Shown here piece after piece: positions 1 to 12,000 of a stretch of 64,000 nucleotides of DNA. Below the pieces are notes generated by a model. It worked only from the letters and a program-made list of their open reading frames with translations, made no database searches and was not told the origin of the DNA. Every line of letters begins with the position of its first letter. Positions within the stretch are counted from its first letter, which is position 1. Both the position numbers and the translations under genes were made by a program. The stretch is from Microdochium bolleyi (lineage: Eukaryota > Ascomycota > Sordariomycetes > Xylariales > Microdochiaceae), in contig KQ964245.1 in NCBI GenBank assembly GCA_001566295.1, positions 3,415,524 through 3,479,523 of the forward strand, written 5' to 3'.

Positions 1-1013
1 GGCATGCCACCACGACCCTGGTTAGGAGCACCGCGACCAAAATTGGGTCCCGGGGGATATCCCATATTCGGCTGGTTGTAGTTGTTGAAGCTGCCACGAC
101 CACGGCCGGCACCGGGGAATCCACCACGGCCCATGCCAGGCTGGGGTGGGATTTGCTGAGATCCCATGTCGTTGTGGCTGTGGCTGGAGCTCCGCCGCAT
201 ATGAGGCGAAGCGTGCGAGGCGAGGGCGTTGGGGTCCTGAGAGGAAGAAGCTGTCCGCATGTGAGGGCGCTAGAAAGCAGTAGTTGTCAGTAAAGGGAAG
301 AAAAAGCCCTGGGATCAGGGTTGTGCGACCACAGAGATTTGTTTAACTTTGACTCATCCGTCGACATAGCAACGTAGCAAGTCACACATGAGCGAGCGCA
401 ATGAGCCAGACAGGGGAAGGCAGCCAACATGGATGAGTGTGGAAATGCTTACCTCGCTATCACCTCCGAAACTGCCAAAAGTCATCGCATTGCCTGGGGC
501 TGCGCCGGAGAGAGGACGGCCACCGCCTGTAGCAGACGGCTGGGGAATCGGAGACGGGGAGTTCTGAGGCGAGGTAACTCTGGGATTGCCGCCGGGGATA
601 GCGATAGGGGCGGAACCTGGCTGCGGGGAGCTGTGGGACGCAGCAGGAGAATCCTGGAAACCGAACTGGATATTCTTGGGAGCTGAGGCGCCGCTGGGAC
701 CGTTTGCGAGGGTGACGGAAGGGTCGCGAGCGTGGGATTCGCCGTTGGCGCTAGAGGTGCCGTGGGCAACGGCAGGAGACGCCGCGGGGACAGAGGGGAC
801 AGCAGGCATGATGGATGGCCGGCCGTTCAGTGGCGAAGTTGAGGACGACTTTGCATGGTGCGGCGCAGAGGCAGATGATCCGGTTGCGACCACGGGCGTC
901 AAATGAGGCTTCTTGACTGCACCGGCAGCAGAAGCGTAGGACGGCGTGGAAGAGGTGCTGGCAGAGCTGTTGGATGCGGGAACCGAGTTCTGCTGGGCAG
1001 AGGTGGACGTCAT
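1..1013 (-). CDS. Translation initiation factor eIF4G-like protein, N-terminal part (runs off left edge)
   Basis: Partial gene in two exons, 1013-453 and 268-1, separated by a 184-nt intron with a GTAAGC donor, a TACTGAC-like branch point and a TAG acceptor, phase 0. The first ATG in frame gives MTSTSAQQN. The visible 276 residues are low-complexity: Ser/Ala/Pro-rich with a YASAAGAVKKP block, the phrases HAKSSSTSPLNGRPSI and AVAHGTSSANG, then an RG/GF/N-rich segment (residues about 230-276). Pezizomycotina eIF4G (the scaffold that bridges eIF4E, eIF4A and poly(A)-binding protein in the cytosol) begins with this kind of sequence. The diagnostic eIF4E-binding and MIF4G segments lie outside the window, so the assignment rests on N-terminal resemblance. 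Another RGG-rich RNA-binding protein is the alternative. Confidence 0.6.
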
Positions 1014-4000
1014 AGGTCTCGAGACGGGAGAATCGAGACGATCGTGCCGGCGCGATGAAGACAGGTCGAATGTCAAATCCGAGTCTGCTCAAACAAGACT
1101 ACTGAGGTCTGAAGAGAAGGACACGGACAACGAGGCACCAAGTCGCAGGAGGCGCTGGTGCAGATTACGGCTGTCGAGGTATTAAAAGGGACCGACGAGA
1201 GTGGCGACAGGAGGCGCTAAAAAGACCGACGTGCGAGAGAATCGAAACGGTAATTAAAAGAGCGTCGTCGCGGGTTTCGTGGGTGGCAGGCACGGCTCGG
1301 ACTGGCGGCTTCGGGGGGGTCGCTGGGTCTCTAGAGTCTCTGTGGGCGGCAGAGACAGGCGAGAAGCAGGGGCTGGAGGCAGTCGTCTCGGTGATACAGA
1401 GATGCACGGAGAGAGGCCTGGTGATGCCGTCCTTGATGGTGAATATCAAAGGAGGGGGATCGGAAGGGTGGGTTGACCTACAGAAGTCGTGGTTCTGAGG
1501 TCTTCACTCGGGTGGTGGTGGTGATGAGGGAAGGGAGGAAAAGTGGAAAGCGGCCTGGAGGCGTAAATTTTTTTTCTGTGCAGGCAGAGCTTCGCTGTGC
1601 GCGAGGGTGGGAGAGCACAGGTGGGCAGGCAGGCAAGAGGGACGAGGGACTGGGAGTGGGAGGGCAGCAGCAACCCAGCCCAGTCCAGCCCAGCCCCAAG
1701 CGTGGGAGGCGGGCGAGGTGGACTACTACCGCCTGCGATGGGGCACCGTTCGCACGGCTGCTCATCCCGCCGCCCCAGGAACAACACACCATCCATCCAT
1801 CCCATGGTTCCTGTCTGCTCTGTTTCTTCTCCACGGCGCCACCGTGCCAAAGGTACTTGTTATGATGGAATCATTGCTCTTCTTGTTCCAGCTCCGTCCG
1901 GCACAGCAGCCTCTGCGCACGCGAGTCGCCCTCGCCCCAACATCGCAGCCAGTCAGTCCCCAAAGGCTGGAGGGGACTTCCATGATGGATGTTTCAGGGT
2001 CAGAGTGGGATACGCCCCACCACGGACGGCTGTCCAACTTTACGCCGGACAATGACATTCAGCTCTGCCCAGGTATGTGTGTGTTCTGCCGACCGTGAGT
2101 CTTTGATGAGTGATGCAGAAGCGTCCGCGTCGCCACCGAGTGTGATGGACTGCCTATGCTCATAGTCACCGCATGCCAGTTTTTCAGCTCCATAATTCCA
2201 AAGAAGGAACGCAACTCATCCTGGGAACCAAGGGGGTTTTGCTCCCGCCTTCCTCCGCCCAGCATGGAACATCCTGTGAGGATCTCAGACTCGGCGGCAA
2301 TAAACGTCACTCGGCCCATGCCAATCTAGCCGCTAGGGTTACCTACCGCATCCGAGCTTCGAGATGCACCGAAAGAAACACGCGCATGTACTTGGCCACG
2401 GCAAACAAAGTGCAGTCGATGCTCCCTTGAGGAACCCCGATGCTGCTTTTCGTGTGCACCAGCCACTCCACAGCCGCACTCATAACTCAATGACTTATGC
2501 GTCGAGCGTCTGTCTTCGTCGCTAATGTCGCGTTCGCGGCGCGCGAGACGCGCATAGCCGCACGTGGCAATCTCAATGAAACCAGAGGAACGTCGAGGCC
2601 ATGTTTGCCGCAATCTCTCAGCTGTGCCGATACCCAACGCTCCTGATGGCTTGCCACCAATGCCTGAGATTACCAAAGCGACCACGGGCTTCACCCTGCC
2701 GCTCGCTCCTAAACCAAGCTCGTGCAGCACGTCTCTTGCCTGCCTCCCTGCGAGCTCCGGACTGGGCACCCAGGACCCCGTGCTCGACTCATCACGTTCT
2801 GGAAGCCCGGAAGCCATACGCGAGCCGGGCGTACCGTATATTATGTCGGGTACTAAGTTTGGCATGGGTACACAGTCAACGGGCAATTTCCACAAGTGTC
2901 CTACCGCTCATCACCGCGTGTCTGGAGATTGGCTTATCATTGCTATCATGATGAAGAGCGTGCGTAACGTGATGTTGCAACAGAGTATTTCCAGAAACCC
3001 CTGGGCTCTTGGTGACATGTAGCTGTGCCCCAGTCAACGTTTCGATGGCAACATTGGGGCTGGTGGCACAAATCACAATGACTCAAAACCGCACCTCTGA
3101 GCAGAGGGGTCGATAGCAATTGGCTGGGGCCCGACGAGGCCGCCTGCTGATTGGCGAGCTTGAATGCCATGATCGAAGCCGATGGCGAAAAACAACTATT
3201 TTCAAGTGATGCCTGGATTTTAGCTACCAAACTCCGGCATCTTGCTTTGTTAGCATGTCATCCTGCACGAAAGTTTGTCATCCGCTTTCGACCGGATCAT
3301 GGTCTGATTGATTCTTCTCTGATTGACCCTTCTCTGATTGCTGCCTGCCTGCATCTGAGCCGTGCAATTGCTCGACACGACTTGTCACGCATGGTATTGG
3401 TCTCGTAAGCCTTCCTGATCCTTCATCAGCTGATGCCATCATAAGATTACTGGCACCGCACTGGTAGCTGGCTCATGCTGATGGGCTCACTCAACTGCCC
3501 ACAGCACTTGAGTCACGCACCTTGGCAAGCATGACTGTCCAAGCATCTCAATCGGGCGGTTCAAAAACCCCTTCAGTATTTGCCTCTCTGTACTGCTACC
3601 TACCTACCGTGGTCTCCACCTGGGCTTGACTTCGCCAGCCCGCACAAATGAGTCAATCTGTGGAGATGCTCTTCTCATTCACGGAATCGGATTATTTGCC
3701 ACTCTTACAGTGACTGATCCCTTTCAAGTTAAAAGAGGACTATATACAGTGACGTCCAGCCGTTTGCCTCTATGAGCTTGCCCCACGCTGCATCCTTGGC
3801 GCTGGACGTAAAATGCAGAGAGCTCGGGAGGATCGGCCTGGATCGTTTCTCTCTTCATCCCTAGGGTGCCGGCCCCCATGCAGCACGCCCTCATGCATGA
3901 TGATATCAACACGACACACGTCGGGGCGCGGTACTTCCTTCCGCCATGGGACACCCCTCCTTTTGTCAACGAGCGAGGGCGCAAATTGAGATTATTATCG

Positions 4001-4541
4001 TACATGTAAGCAGATAGAACTAGCTGGCACGGATGACATGTCCAGGAACAAGATGTGCACCTCCCAGCTCCTTCGTCACGGGTGGTCCCCAAAAGATATT
4101 TAAAAACAAATCCCTTGTTATATTATTTCATTTTCCTCTCAATCTTCCGGGGGCACACCAATACCCCTCCTAGGGGGCCACGCATGCTTTAACTTCGAGC
4201 AATCGTGGAATCACAACAACCCCGCACAACAGAAGCCCGACGCCTCACCTAGAAAAGTCCACGAGAGCTCCCCCTCTCACTGCATGCCCAGCTGTCCAGT
4301 CTTTCCTAACGACGTCAAAGGGCGCGGCCGGCTAGGTGCTACAAACCCACCTATCTGACCCACTCATCCCATCCCTCTCCACACCAGGGCATTTCGTCAA
4401 AAAGCAGGGTCTTTCACGATTCATTGCCCCGCCACGTTCAGGGAGGGGGAAGAAAAAAACCCGATGCCCACTCCCACAAGTGGACCACAGTCGCCTTGGC
4501 CATAAGCCAGCATAAGAATCGTTTGTTCTTAACACCCAATA
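1014..4541. other. Intergenic region, 3.5 kb, no gene recognised
   Basis: This holds the promoter and 5' leader of the eIF4G-like gene on its left side and the upstream flank of the tRNA gene on its right. Open frames of up to about 190 codons occur on both strands around 2300-3000. They overlap each other antisense, have no recognisable domain, and look like chance openings in GC-rich DNA. A short imperfect tandem repeat lies at 3301-3345. Confidence 0.6.
3301..3345. repeat. Imperfect 15-bp tandem repeat, about 2.7 copies
   Basis: Units resembling TCTCTGATTGACCCT follow each other with a 15-bp period; the CTGATTG core is kept in all three copies. No function is suggested. Confidence 0.6.
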
Positions 4542-4651
4542 TCCGAATTGGTGTAGTGGCTAACATTTGACGCTCTCATCTCGACTTACTTCTATCAGGA
4601 AGTGTATGGAAATGTGCCGTCAAGCCCGGGGTTCGATTCCCCGATTCGGAG
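4542..4651 (+). tRNA. tRNA-Glu (anticodon CTC) with a 38-nt intron
   Basis: The acceptor stem pairs TCCGAAT (4542-4548) with ATTCGGA (4644-4650), followed by discriminator G4651. The D arm spans 4551-4566. The anticodon stem TGACG (4568-4572) pairs with CGTCA (4618-4622). The anticodon loop reads C-T-CTC-A up to 4578, with anticodon CTC at 4575-4577, so it decodes GAG. An intron of 38 nt (4579-4616) sits in the canonical place, one base 3' of the anticodon. The T arm CGGGG-TTCGATT-CCCCG (4627-4643) contains the B box. A TTTT run follows 8 nt downstream. The variable loop is short (AGCC). Confidence 0.95.
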
Positions 4652-5105
4652 TTCGTGATTTTCCTTTTGCTCCTCTGCCGTCTGGCAAAGGTAACAGGTA
4701 GATTTTTTTATAATACTTTTTTGCTTTCTTTTTTGCTGATCTGGAAGGCCTCTCTTCCCTTGTCACCGTGAGACCGAACAGACCGACAGCGCTTGGAACC
4801 ACGAAGATTATGGCAGCCGAACCTAGAATGTCGAAGCCAAGTGAAACGCCCACTCTCGATGGCTCTGGAACTGTTCAGATGTCCTGGAAGGTGGAAGGGC
4901 GACGCAATGCACGTGCAGAGTTTGCGACACGATTGAGATTGGCAGTTGGCCGCCGAGAGGTATTCTGTTCTCTTACAGACAACTCGCAAGCCTGATGATC
5001 CGGCCCATGCATATCTATATGTGTACATCTGGTCAAGGACGATAGCACACATGCGTACGTGTCTTCCTAACCACGGCAGATTGTTGTTTGATGCCGCTCG
5101 AAACA
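4652..5105. other. Short intergenic region between the tRNA and the 3' end of the THOC1 gene
   Basis: The region contains T-rich runs near 4705-4735 after the Pol III terminator and presumably the 3' UTR of the minus-strand THOC1 gene. No other feature was seen. Confidence 0.6.
4659..4668 (+). terminator. Pol III terminator of the tRNA gene
   Basis: Two T4 runs (4659-4662 and 4665-4668) lie just 3' of the mature tRNA end, as expected for RNA polymerase III termination. Confidence 0.7.
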
Positions 5106-7923
5106 TTAATTCGTCGTAGTGACGATCTCCTGAGTGGTCTCTGGGGCCGTTTCGACGTCCTGCAACTCTGCTGGCGGCGGCGATGGCGCTGCATCTTCTT
5201 CTCCCATCTTGACGTCCTCATCGATGACCACCTCGGCGACATCGGCACTCTCTTCTACGCCATTCGTCTCCAGTTTTGCGCCGTAGATAAAAGCCTCTAA
5301 TTGCTTGACGGCATCCTCCGCATCCGAGCTCTTGATTACAATATCGTAGAATCCTTCCGTACTGGAGTGGTCGATGTCCTCCTGCGCAGCCTTCAATATT
5401 TCCGCGAGTCGTGTCTCGTCGTCAATCCCATCGACCTTCAACTGAGCTTCCAGATCTTCGGTGCTCGCAGGTGCCACAAATACGTAGCGGGCTCGATAGC
5501 CGTTGTCCTTGGCATTGCTTGCGCGCTGCAGAGAATAGATGGACATGTCAGAGATCTTTCGTAGAGGCTAATTCCCAGGAATGTCGCACTTACTTCTCTG
5601 TCCAGCTCGATCATGGGGACCTTGCTGGCTTCCATAAGCGCGTCGGCGAGCTTGCGATTCGTTCCAAAGTCGGCCCCATTGCGTGTGATTGTCTCCAGGA
5701 AATAATCGCCGTCCATGATCTGGTTGAACTCCTTCGTGTCGACAAAGTGGAAGTCTTTCCCGTGCACTTCACCATCAACGGCACTCCTCGTTGTGTGCTG
5801 GACGACACGCCCAAAGACGCCCTTCCTCAGCTCCATCAGCCGGGATGTGAGGTCTTGCTCGGGAAGTCCTCGCGGCACGACAACGACAACAGGCTGGCTG
5901 TCTTCAGGCAGCTGGTCCTTCTCCTCGCTCTCTTCCACGGCATCGTCTTCAAGGCTTTGGAGGTCTTCAAAGATGACGTCGACTTTCTGCCAGTCCTCTA
6001 CATGGTCGAGGTTCGCTAGCTTGTCTCTTCTCGCCAGTCGAAACGCCCTCCAGGTCTTGCTCGCCTTCAGCTCGAGAATATCTACCTTCTCCTTTTCCGA
6101 GTTTGCAAAGCCGAGGTCGAAATCATCCGATGCGATCTTGTCCCTAAACTTATCCAGATCGGGCAGCTTCCACCTCGCAGGGTCTTTGAGTCTCTCCATC
6201 GCGGCCTCGCCGTCTTCTTCTTGGAGAAAGTTGAGATCGAGCGCGCCCATGGGCGTCGGCCGGAGTCTTTTATTCGTTGCCAGCCTCCGTGCACCGTCCA
6301 TCGCCTCGCGAAATTCTGACGGAGTGACTGCTGGTCGGTCGATCGGAGGGCAGCTTTCGATCTTCCAGCGCACCCATCCTTTATCGCGCGACAGGACACT
6401 CTCTACGACTCTGAAGAAGAAGTAGCCATCGGGACCCGCCTGTAAGTAGCTAGTAATGCGTTCCTTCATTGATCGTACCCATTTCGCCTGGCAGAGATAT
6501 CAGTACAGGAACAGCAACAAGGCCATCGAAAGGGCTTCAGCTTACGTCGTCGTCGCTTAAGACATGGTCTGCGTATAGAACAGACTTGTTTGGCGCTTTG
6601 ATACCAGCTATCTTGGACTTGGCCTGCGGCGCAAGGGAAGCCAAGAATTCCATGACTATCAAGGCCTGAATGAGGATGTGTCGTCGGAAATACAGATCAC
6701 CAATCTGCAATTCCAGGTTAGCGACAGCATACTTAGGTTTGGGCAACTGGTACGAACCTCCAGGTCGAAAAGATCTCTACTAGTCAGATATTTCGGGTTG
6801 TAGTTGCTGCCGTCTCGCTCTTCCGTAGATTCTGGGTGTTTCCTCTTCTGCGCTGATATCCTGCTATCGTCTGAGGATTTCGTTGATCGTTGCATTTTGT
6901 CGACAGTCTCGAAGGCTGACAAAGTTGAGCCTAGAGCGTCCTTGAATTTGGTGAATTCTACAGCGTCAAAGAGCGCTAATGGCTGACTGAAGTGATGTTG
7001 TAGTGACCAAAATATCGGATACAGTGCATCTGTATCGAGAGGCTTGTCTTGGGTCGGTTTGTTCTTGGCATCGAACGACACTGCCTTCGAGCCTGACTTT
7101 GCAGAGGCCCTCTCATCTTTCTCTGGCTGGCTTTCAGAGCTTGGCTCGTCCACTTGCATTTCGTCGCCGTCGCCTTCGATCTTCGCGGGCGTAACCTCGT
7201 ATTTTGTGACGTTGTCGACATGGTATTCACCTCGGAGGTTGACAGAACTGCGGTCACCGAGCGGGAAGCTCTGAAACATGAAGATGAACACCCGGCCACA
7301 GAATGCGGCGTCTTCGGCACGAGACAGCCTCCTTAACAGCTCGTTGCAGGTCCTTAGCATGACTAGAGACTTCTGTTTGAGGTTCTTGGCTATGATTCGC
7401 TCCCTGCGGGACTCGAGATAGTCGAATATTCTCCGGCAACCATCGATGGTTTGAGCGTCGAGAAGCTCTTCCACCAGCCAGCAGAGCAGCGCTGGGTCGC
7501 ATTGCTCATTGTCGGAAAGGATGGAGAGTATATCGAAGAAGTTCCAGACTTGGACGAACTCTGGTGTATCTATTTGCGTCGTTGCCTGCCACCACCTAAC
7601 AGTCAGCAAACGAGGCCCGCGAAGGACATGATAGGATTGCACTGAGGTCCGAGCCTTACCACGAGCGTGCTGAACAGGTCTCGCGCGGCAGTCTCGACGA
7701 TCGCATATTGCCGGGCTTTATCGGTAGCTGGAGCATCGGAGTCCGTTTCCGTAAAAACCTGAGGTATCCTTGAGAGGAAGGTCTCGAAGTTACTTTCCGT
7801 CAGAGCAGGCTCGATCGAGGTCGAAGGTTTGACATCCCGCGCATGTTGAAGCGCCTCTTTCAGGAGCACAGCAAACCCTGAGACCTGAGCGACCTCGGAC
7901 TCGCTGTTGATCGCAGATGGCAT
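5106..7923 (-). CDS. THO complex subunit 1 (Hpr1/THOC1) fused to a degenerate guanylate-kinase-like domain
   Basis: Five exons (7923-7660, 7585-6758, 6704-6546, 6487-5594, 5525-5106) give 854 residues; all introns are phase 0 and 53-74 nt. Residues 1 to about 465 carry the THOC1 signature, including FFDILSILSDNEQCD, the block around LLRRLSRAEDAAFCGRV, LFDLE/IGDLYFRRHILIQ across an exon junction, and GWVRWKIESCP. THOC1 is a core subunit of THO/TREX, which couples nuclear transcription to mRNP assembly and export. Residues about 616-800 then match guanylate kinase from the central strand onward (HTTRSAVDGEVHGKDFHFVD, FLETITRNGADFGT, KDNGYRARYVFVAP, TEGFYDIVI). The P-loop position reads VVPRGLPEQDLTSRL instead of GxxGxGK[ST], so ATP binding and catalysis are not expected. 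The tail (about 800-854) is acidic. The junction between the two parts lies inside exon 4. Intron 2 uses an unusual GTTCGT donor. The THOC1 call is firm; the role of the C-terminus is inference. Confidence 0.88.
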
Positions 7924-9076
7924 GGCGTAGGCCAGTGGCGCGCAGGCCTCTCCTTACAGGCGTTCCGAGGATTGTTGCGAAAGCTCCGGGATCATGGGGG
8001 CCGATTCCGATCGGCGCGGGCAGCTCGTCAGGCAAGCCCAGCGCATAGGTCTACGTCGTGTGCTTCCCGGGAAGGACGAAGAGCACCTCGAGGTAGCGAG
8101 GATCTTTGGTTGGGTTGAAGTGTCGCGTGCGTGGTCCCAAGGTCGTATGACCAGTTGAGTTGTGATATGACTGCCACAGCGCGGCTTGCGACGACGCGCC
8201 GGATGCACGCAACCGATAAGGACCCTGGACGGCCGATAAGCTCATGCGCTGGTTCTTGTAGAGCAAGCTCCTTGGAAAGAACCACTGAGTGCTCAGCTCT
8301 TTATACGAACATCTGCCTTCGAACGAGCAAATAAAATGTGTTGATGTTTCGGGACAAGCACCATGGAGTGCCCACGTATTGATTGCAGTTCGTGCAGTGG
8401 CAAGTACTGTGCTTCCAAACCAGAAGACCTGGTGTGTGCGTAGAAACAGAACTCGAGAACAAACTTGTTTTACAAGACACAATGGTTTAACGGGAGACGA
8501 TCAGACACAACTTGAAATAACAAGACGAGATGGTGATCCTGTCGTATCTTTGCAAAGACTTGTGCTCCTACAAGAAGGTTGAATACAGTACTTCGCCTGG
8601 TGCAGTGAGTTATGTAAGCGTGCTGGCCCTGCGGGAGCTGTCCGAAGCTCTTGCGAGCACGCGCCGCAAGCTTCACGAAAAAAGACGGGGCCGGCATTGG
8701 TGGAGTGCGCTTTGCTTGGGGTTGGCAAGCGACCTGACATTCTTTAATTGTTGCAACCACGCGGCCAGCAGCAAGTCGCAAACACGGCAACAGCACACAA
8801 CAGACCTGTCCAGCCACCAATAGCGATCTGCTGTCGACATCTTCCACACCTGCGCGGTCAGCGTCAAACGAGTCGCGACGAGTCGGACGTACAGTCTCCG
8901 TATCAACAGGCGCCTGCCAACATCGTAGACATCACGCCCATACGCACGCCACATGCAGTAGGCGCCATCCACCACCACGCCGTCCTCTGTTCGTCGTCAT
9001 ACCCGAGCCCCGGCGCAGCATTGTGTTCCCGACACACCTGCGGCCTCGCAACCCAGACCTCGGGCGCGAATGCGAC
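7924..9076. other. Divergent promoter region between the THOC1 fusion and Aquarius genes
   Basis: About 1.15 kb separates the two start codons, which point away from each other. It should contain both promoters and 5' UTRs. No conserved element, RNA gene or credible short gene was recognised. Confidence 0.6.
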
Positions 9077-12000
9077 ATGCCTACCGCCAAGCGACTACGG
9101 AGTGGCGCTGCCTCGAAAGCGAAGGATGCTCCGGCAGCCTCCACGGCTCGCCCGACTGTGGCCGACCTCGAGGGCGAGAATGACTTTTCAAAGCTGGCCA
9201 ACAAGCATTGGCTCAAGCCAACCAAGTCTGCTGCGAAGGTCAAAGTCAAGAACGACGTAGTCAACAAAGACATCTGGGCCGTTCTGGAGAAGGACTCGTT
9301 TCCCTACAAGTCCCTTGTTGCCTTGGAGGGCCTTCAGACACTCGAGAGCTATCTCTGGCCCGGCTACTCGGAAGACTCGTCCAATAAGCATGTTCTCCTT
9401 CTCGCCCTTCTGACCAACGTCAAGGCCCGCGAGCGGCTCGCGACATGGTCTCTTTTCGAACCGCGGCCGATAGATTTCAGCAGCCTCTTCCGGCGGATAT
9501 TGTCCTTGTGTCTGGACAGGACCCTCTCGTTGGTCTTGCGCACACATCTTATCTCCTTCATAATCCACGCCTTCTCGAGCCTGGATCTGGCCAGTGTCCG
9601 CAAGGAATGCGCCCCCCTCGTGTCTATCGCGATCTGGCACAACCTCTCAACCGACACGAAGCGCGACAGCCTGGTCAACCATACAGTTCAAACCAAGAAA
9701 GCGTGGAAAGCCTCCGGGAAACGCTACGACTCCTCAGACGACGCAACAAAAGCACGCCTACGATTCGAACGATCCTGGTTATACACTCTGACCCTCGACT
9801 TTCTGAACTTGGTACAGCAGGGGAATGCTGGGCCTGAAGTTCATCCGTACTGCCAACGGTACCTAGAGTTCATGTCCGACTTGCTTAGCCAGCTTCCGAC
9901 CAGGCGATACGTGAACACTCTATTCAAAGATCTCCATGTGCTACCCGCGTTAAAGCTATCTCCGTTGTACAACAACGATTCACAGGGGCTTATTCGAGAT
10001 CAGTACACATTATTCAGTCATTACATGCACTTCCCAGTGGACGACCAGACTGGAGCGCAGTTCAACTTGACGGAGACCTATGACCGCCATTGTGCAGAAC
10101 TTGCGAAACTTCAACGTGCTGCTCTCCGTCACTTCAAAGACAAGCTTACGGTGCTCGCACTCTCGAATTACGGTGCCATTGATAAGCGTGGTGATCTCGC
10201 AGGCTTGCTTGAGCCGCTCACAGACGACGAACTCATACAGCTGGCTCGTGTGCTTCAACTGAGAACAGAATTCCCGGAGTCGGTGGGAATCGCCACCGAT
10301 CGAGATTTCCTGATGGAGGTACTTTTGTCCACGTTCGAAAAGCGCGCGACGTTCCAGGAGTCCGCCCGCCAGCTGAGTATATTACCAACGGAGGATGATC
10401 TCTATTCTGCCAATGTTCTCAGAGCAGACGACTATGACGGGTCGCAGCCACTAGCTCTTCCGAAGCTCAAGTTGCAATACCTTTCTGTGGGCGACTTCTT
10501 GTGGAGAGCACTTGTGCTGTACAGATGCGAAGCCTTTTATGGCATTAGAAAAGACATCGACAGTGCTGTGAAGCGAGTTCGTCCTGAGTCGAGACGTTCT
10601 GGAGAGACAACCTTCGCTGGATCCTCGAGAATGGCACTTCCTATCCAGAAGCCCTCCATCATCGAGGTAGTGCCACCACTGGTCGGTGATGACGTACCTT
10701 CGGCCGTGCGGGCAGAGATTAGCCTTGATGTGCGACGTCTTCCAGACCACGCTCGACGGGATTGGGACTCGCTGCGTCCCGACGACATTGTCTTCCTTGT
10801 GGCTGTCGATGCCTCGACACAGAAGTCTACCTCAAACGGAGCGAGCAAGACTGCTTCAGAGACTCAGAAGCTCGGTCTCGTCTCAGTTCGAGCAGCTATT
10901 GTCGTGCAAGTTGTCGACGACAAGGGAAAGCATATTCGGGATCCCTCAGCCTACTACAATGGGCAAAGTCGCTCACACACTCGGCGCATCCAACTGAAGC
11001 TTGATGCTGCAACCTTCGTACAGGACCAAGAGCGTGCTGCCAAAGGCAAACCAGACGTATACGAACGTATCAATCTCGTTGTCCGCAGGAGCGGTCGCGA
11101 GAATAATTTCAAGCCCGTTCTGGACTCGATCCGTAGTCTCGTCCTTTCTGAAGTACCACTAGCTTCTTGGCTCCACGAGAACTTCCTAGGCTATGGCGAT
11201 CCCGCTGGTGCAACATACAAGCACCTTGCAAACAAAATCGCAAGGCTGGATTTCCGCGACACATTCCTCGACTGGCATCATCTCATCGAAGGCCTGCCTG
11301 GGAAGGCAATCGAACCGAGCGAGGACATGTCTGGGAGTTTTGGCCCGCCCTATGTTCTGGAATCTGTTGACACGCCCGTCAAGGTGTCCACACCGAAGCC
11401 GTCGAGGAAGAGGAGACGGGACGTCGAGCCACCAGCGCTCACAGCCGAGGTGGATAACTACAAAGTATCAACCTACAAACCGCCAAACACTGGGCCCTAC
11501 CCGATCAACGCGCCGAGGCTGAATGCAGTTCGCTTTACCCCAGCACAAATTGATGCTATCATGTCAGGGTCCCAGCCGGGCCTGACTGTCGTTGTTGGTC
11601 CTCCAGGCACCGGCAAGACAGATGTTGCGACGCAAATTATCAATAATATCTACCACAACTTTCCCGAGCAGCGGACGCTCCTGATTGCGCACTCCAATCA
11701 AGCATTGAACCAGCTCTTTGCCAAGATTGTGGCTCTCGACATTGACGAAAGGCATTTACTTCGACTGGGCCATGGCGAGGAGGAGCTGAGCACAGAGGCC
11801 AATTTCAGCAAACACGGACGTGTCGAATCTTTTCTGGAGATCCGTGACAGGTACCTACAGGAGGTCAATCGGCTAGCGGCAAGCATAGGTGCCCCGGGTG
11901 CTCATGGCAACTCCGCCGAGACCGCAGGCTACTTTAATTCTGTCTACATCCAGCCTGCCTGGACGAAATTCATAGACGCGGCGCAGGCTCCCGATCTCAC

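Noticed and set aside
2326..3022. Opposed open frames of 150-190 codons upstream of the tRNA
   Set aside because: They are antisense to each other with no family resemblance. Considered as a decayed gene or transposon remnant, but no motif supports it.
9023..9076. Upstream in-frame ATG of the Aquarius gene
   Set aside because: The 18-residue extension lacks resemblance to the family, and MPTAKRLRSG at 9077 looks like the usual fungal N-terminus.
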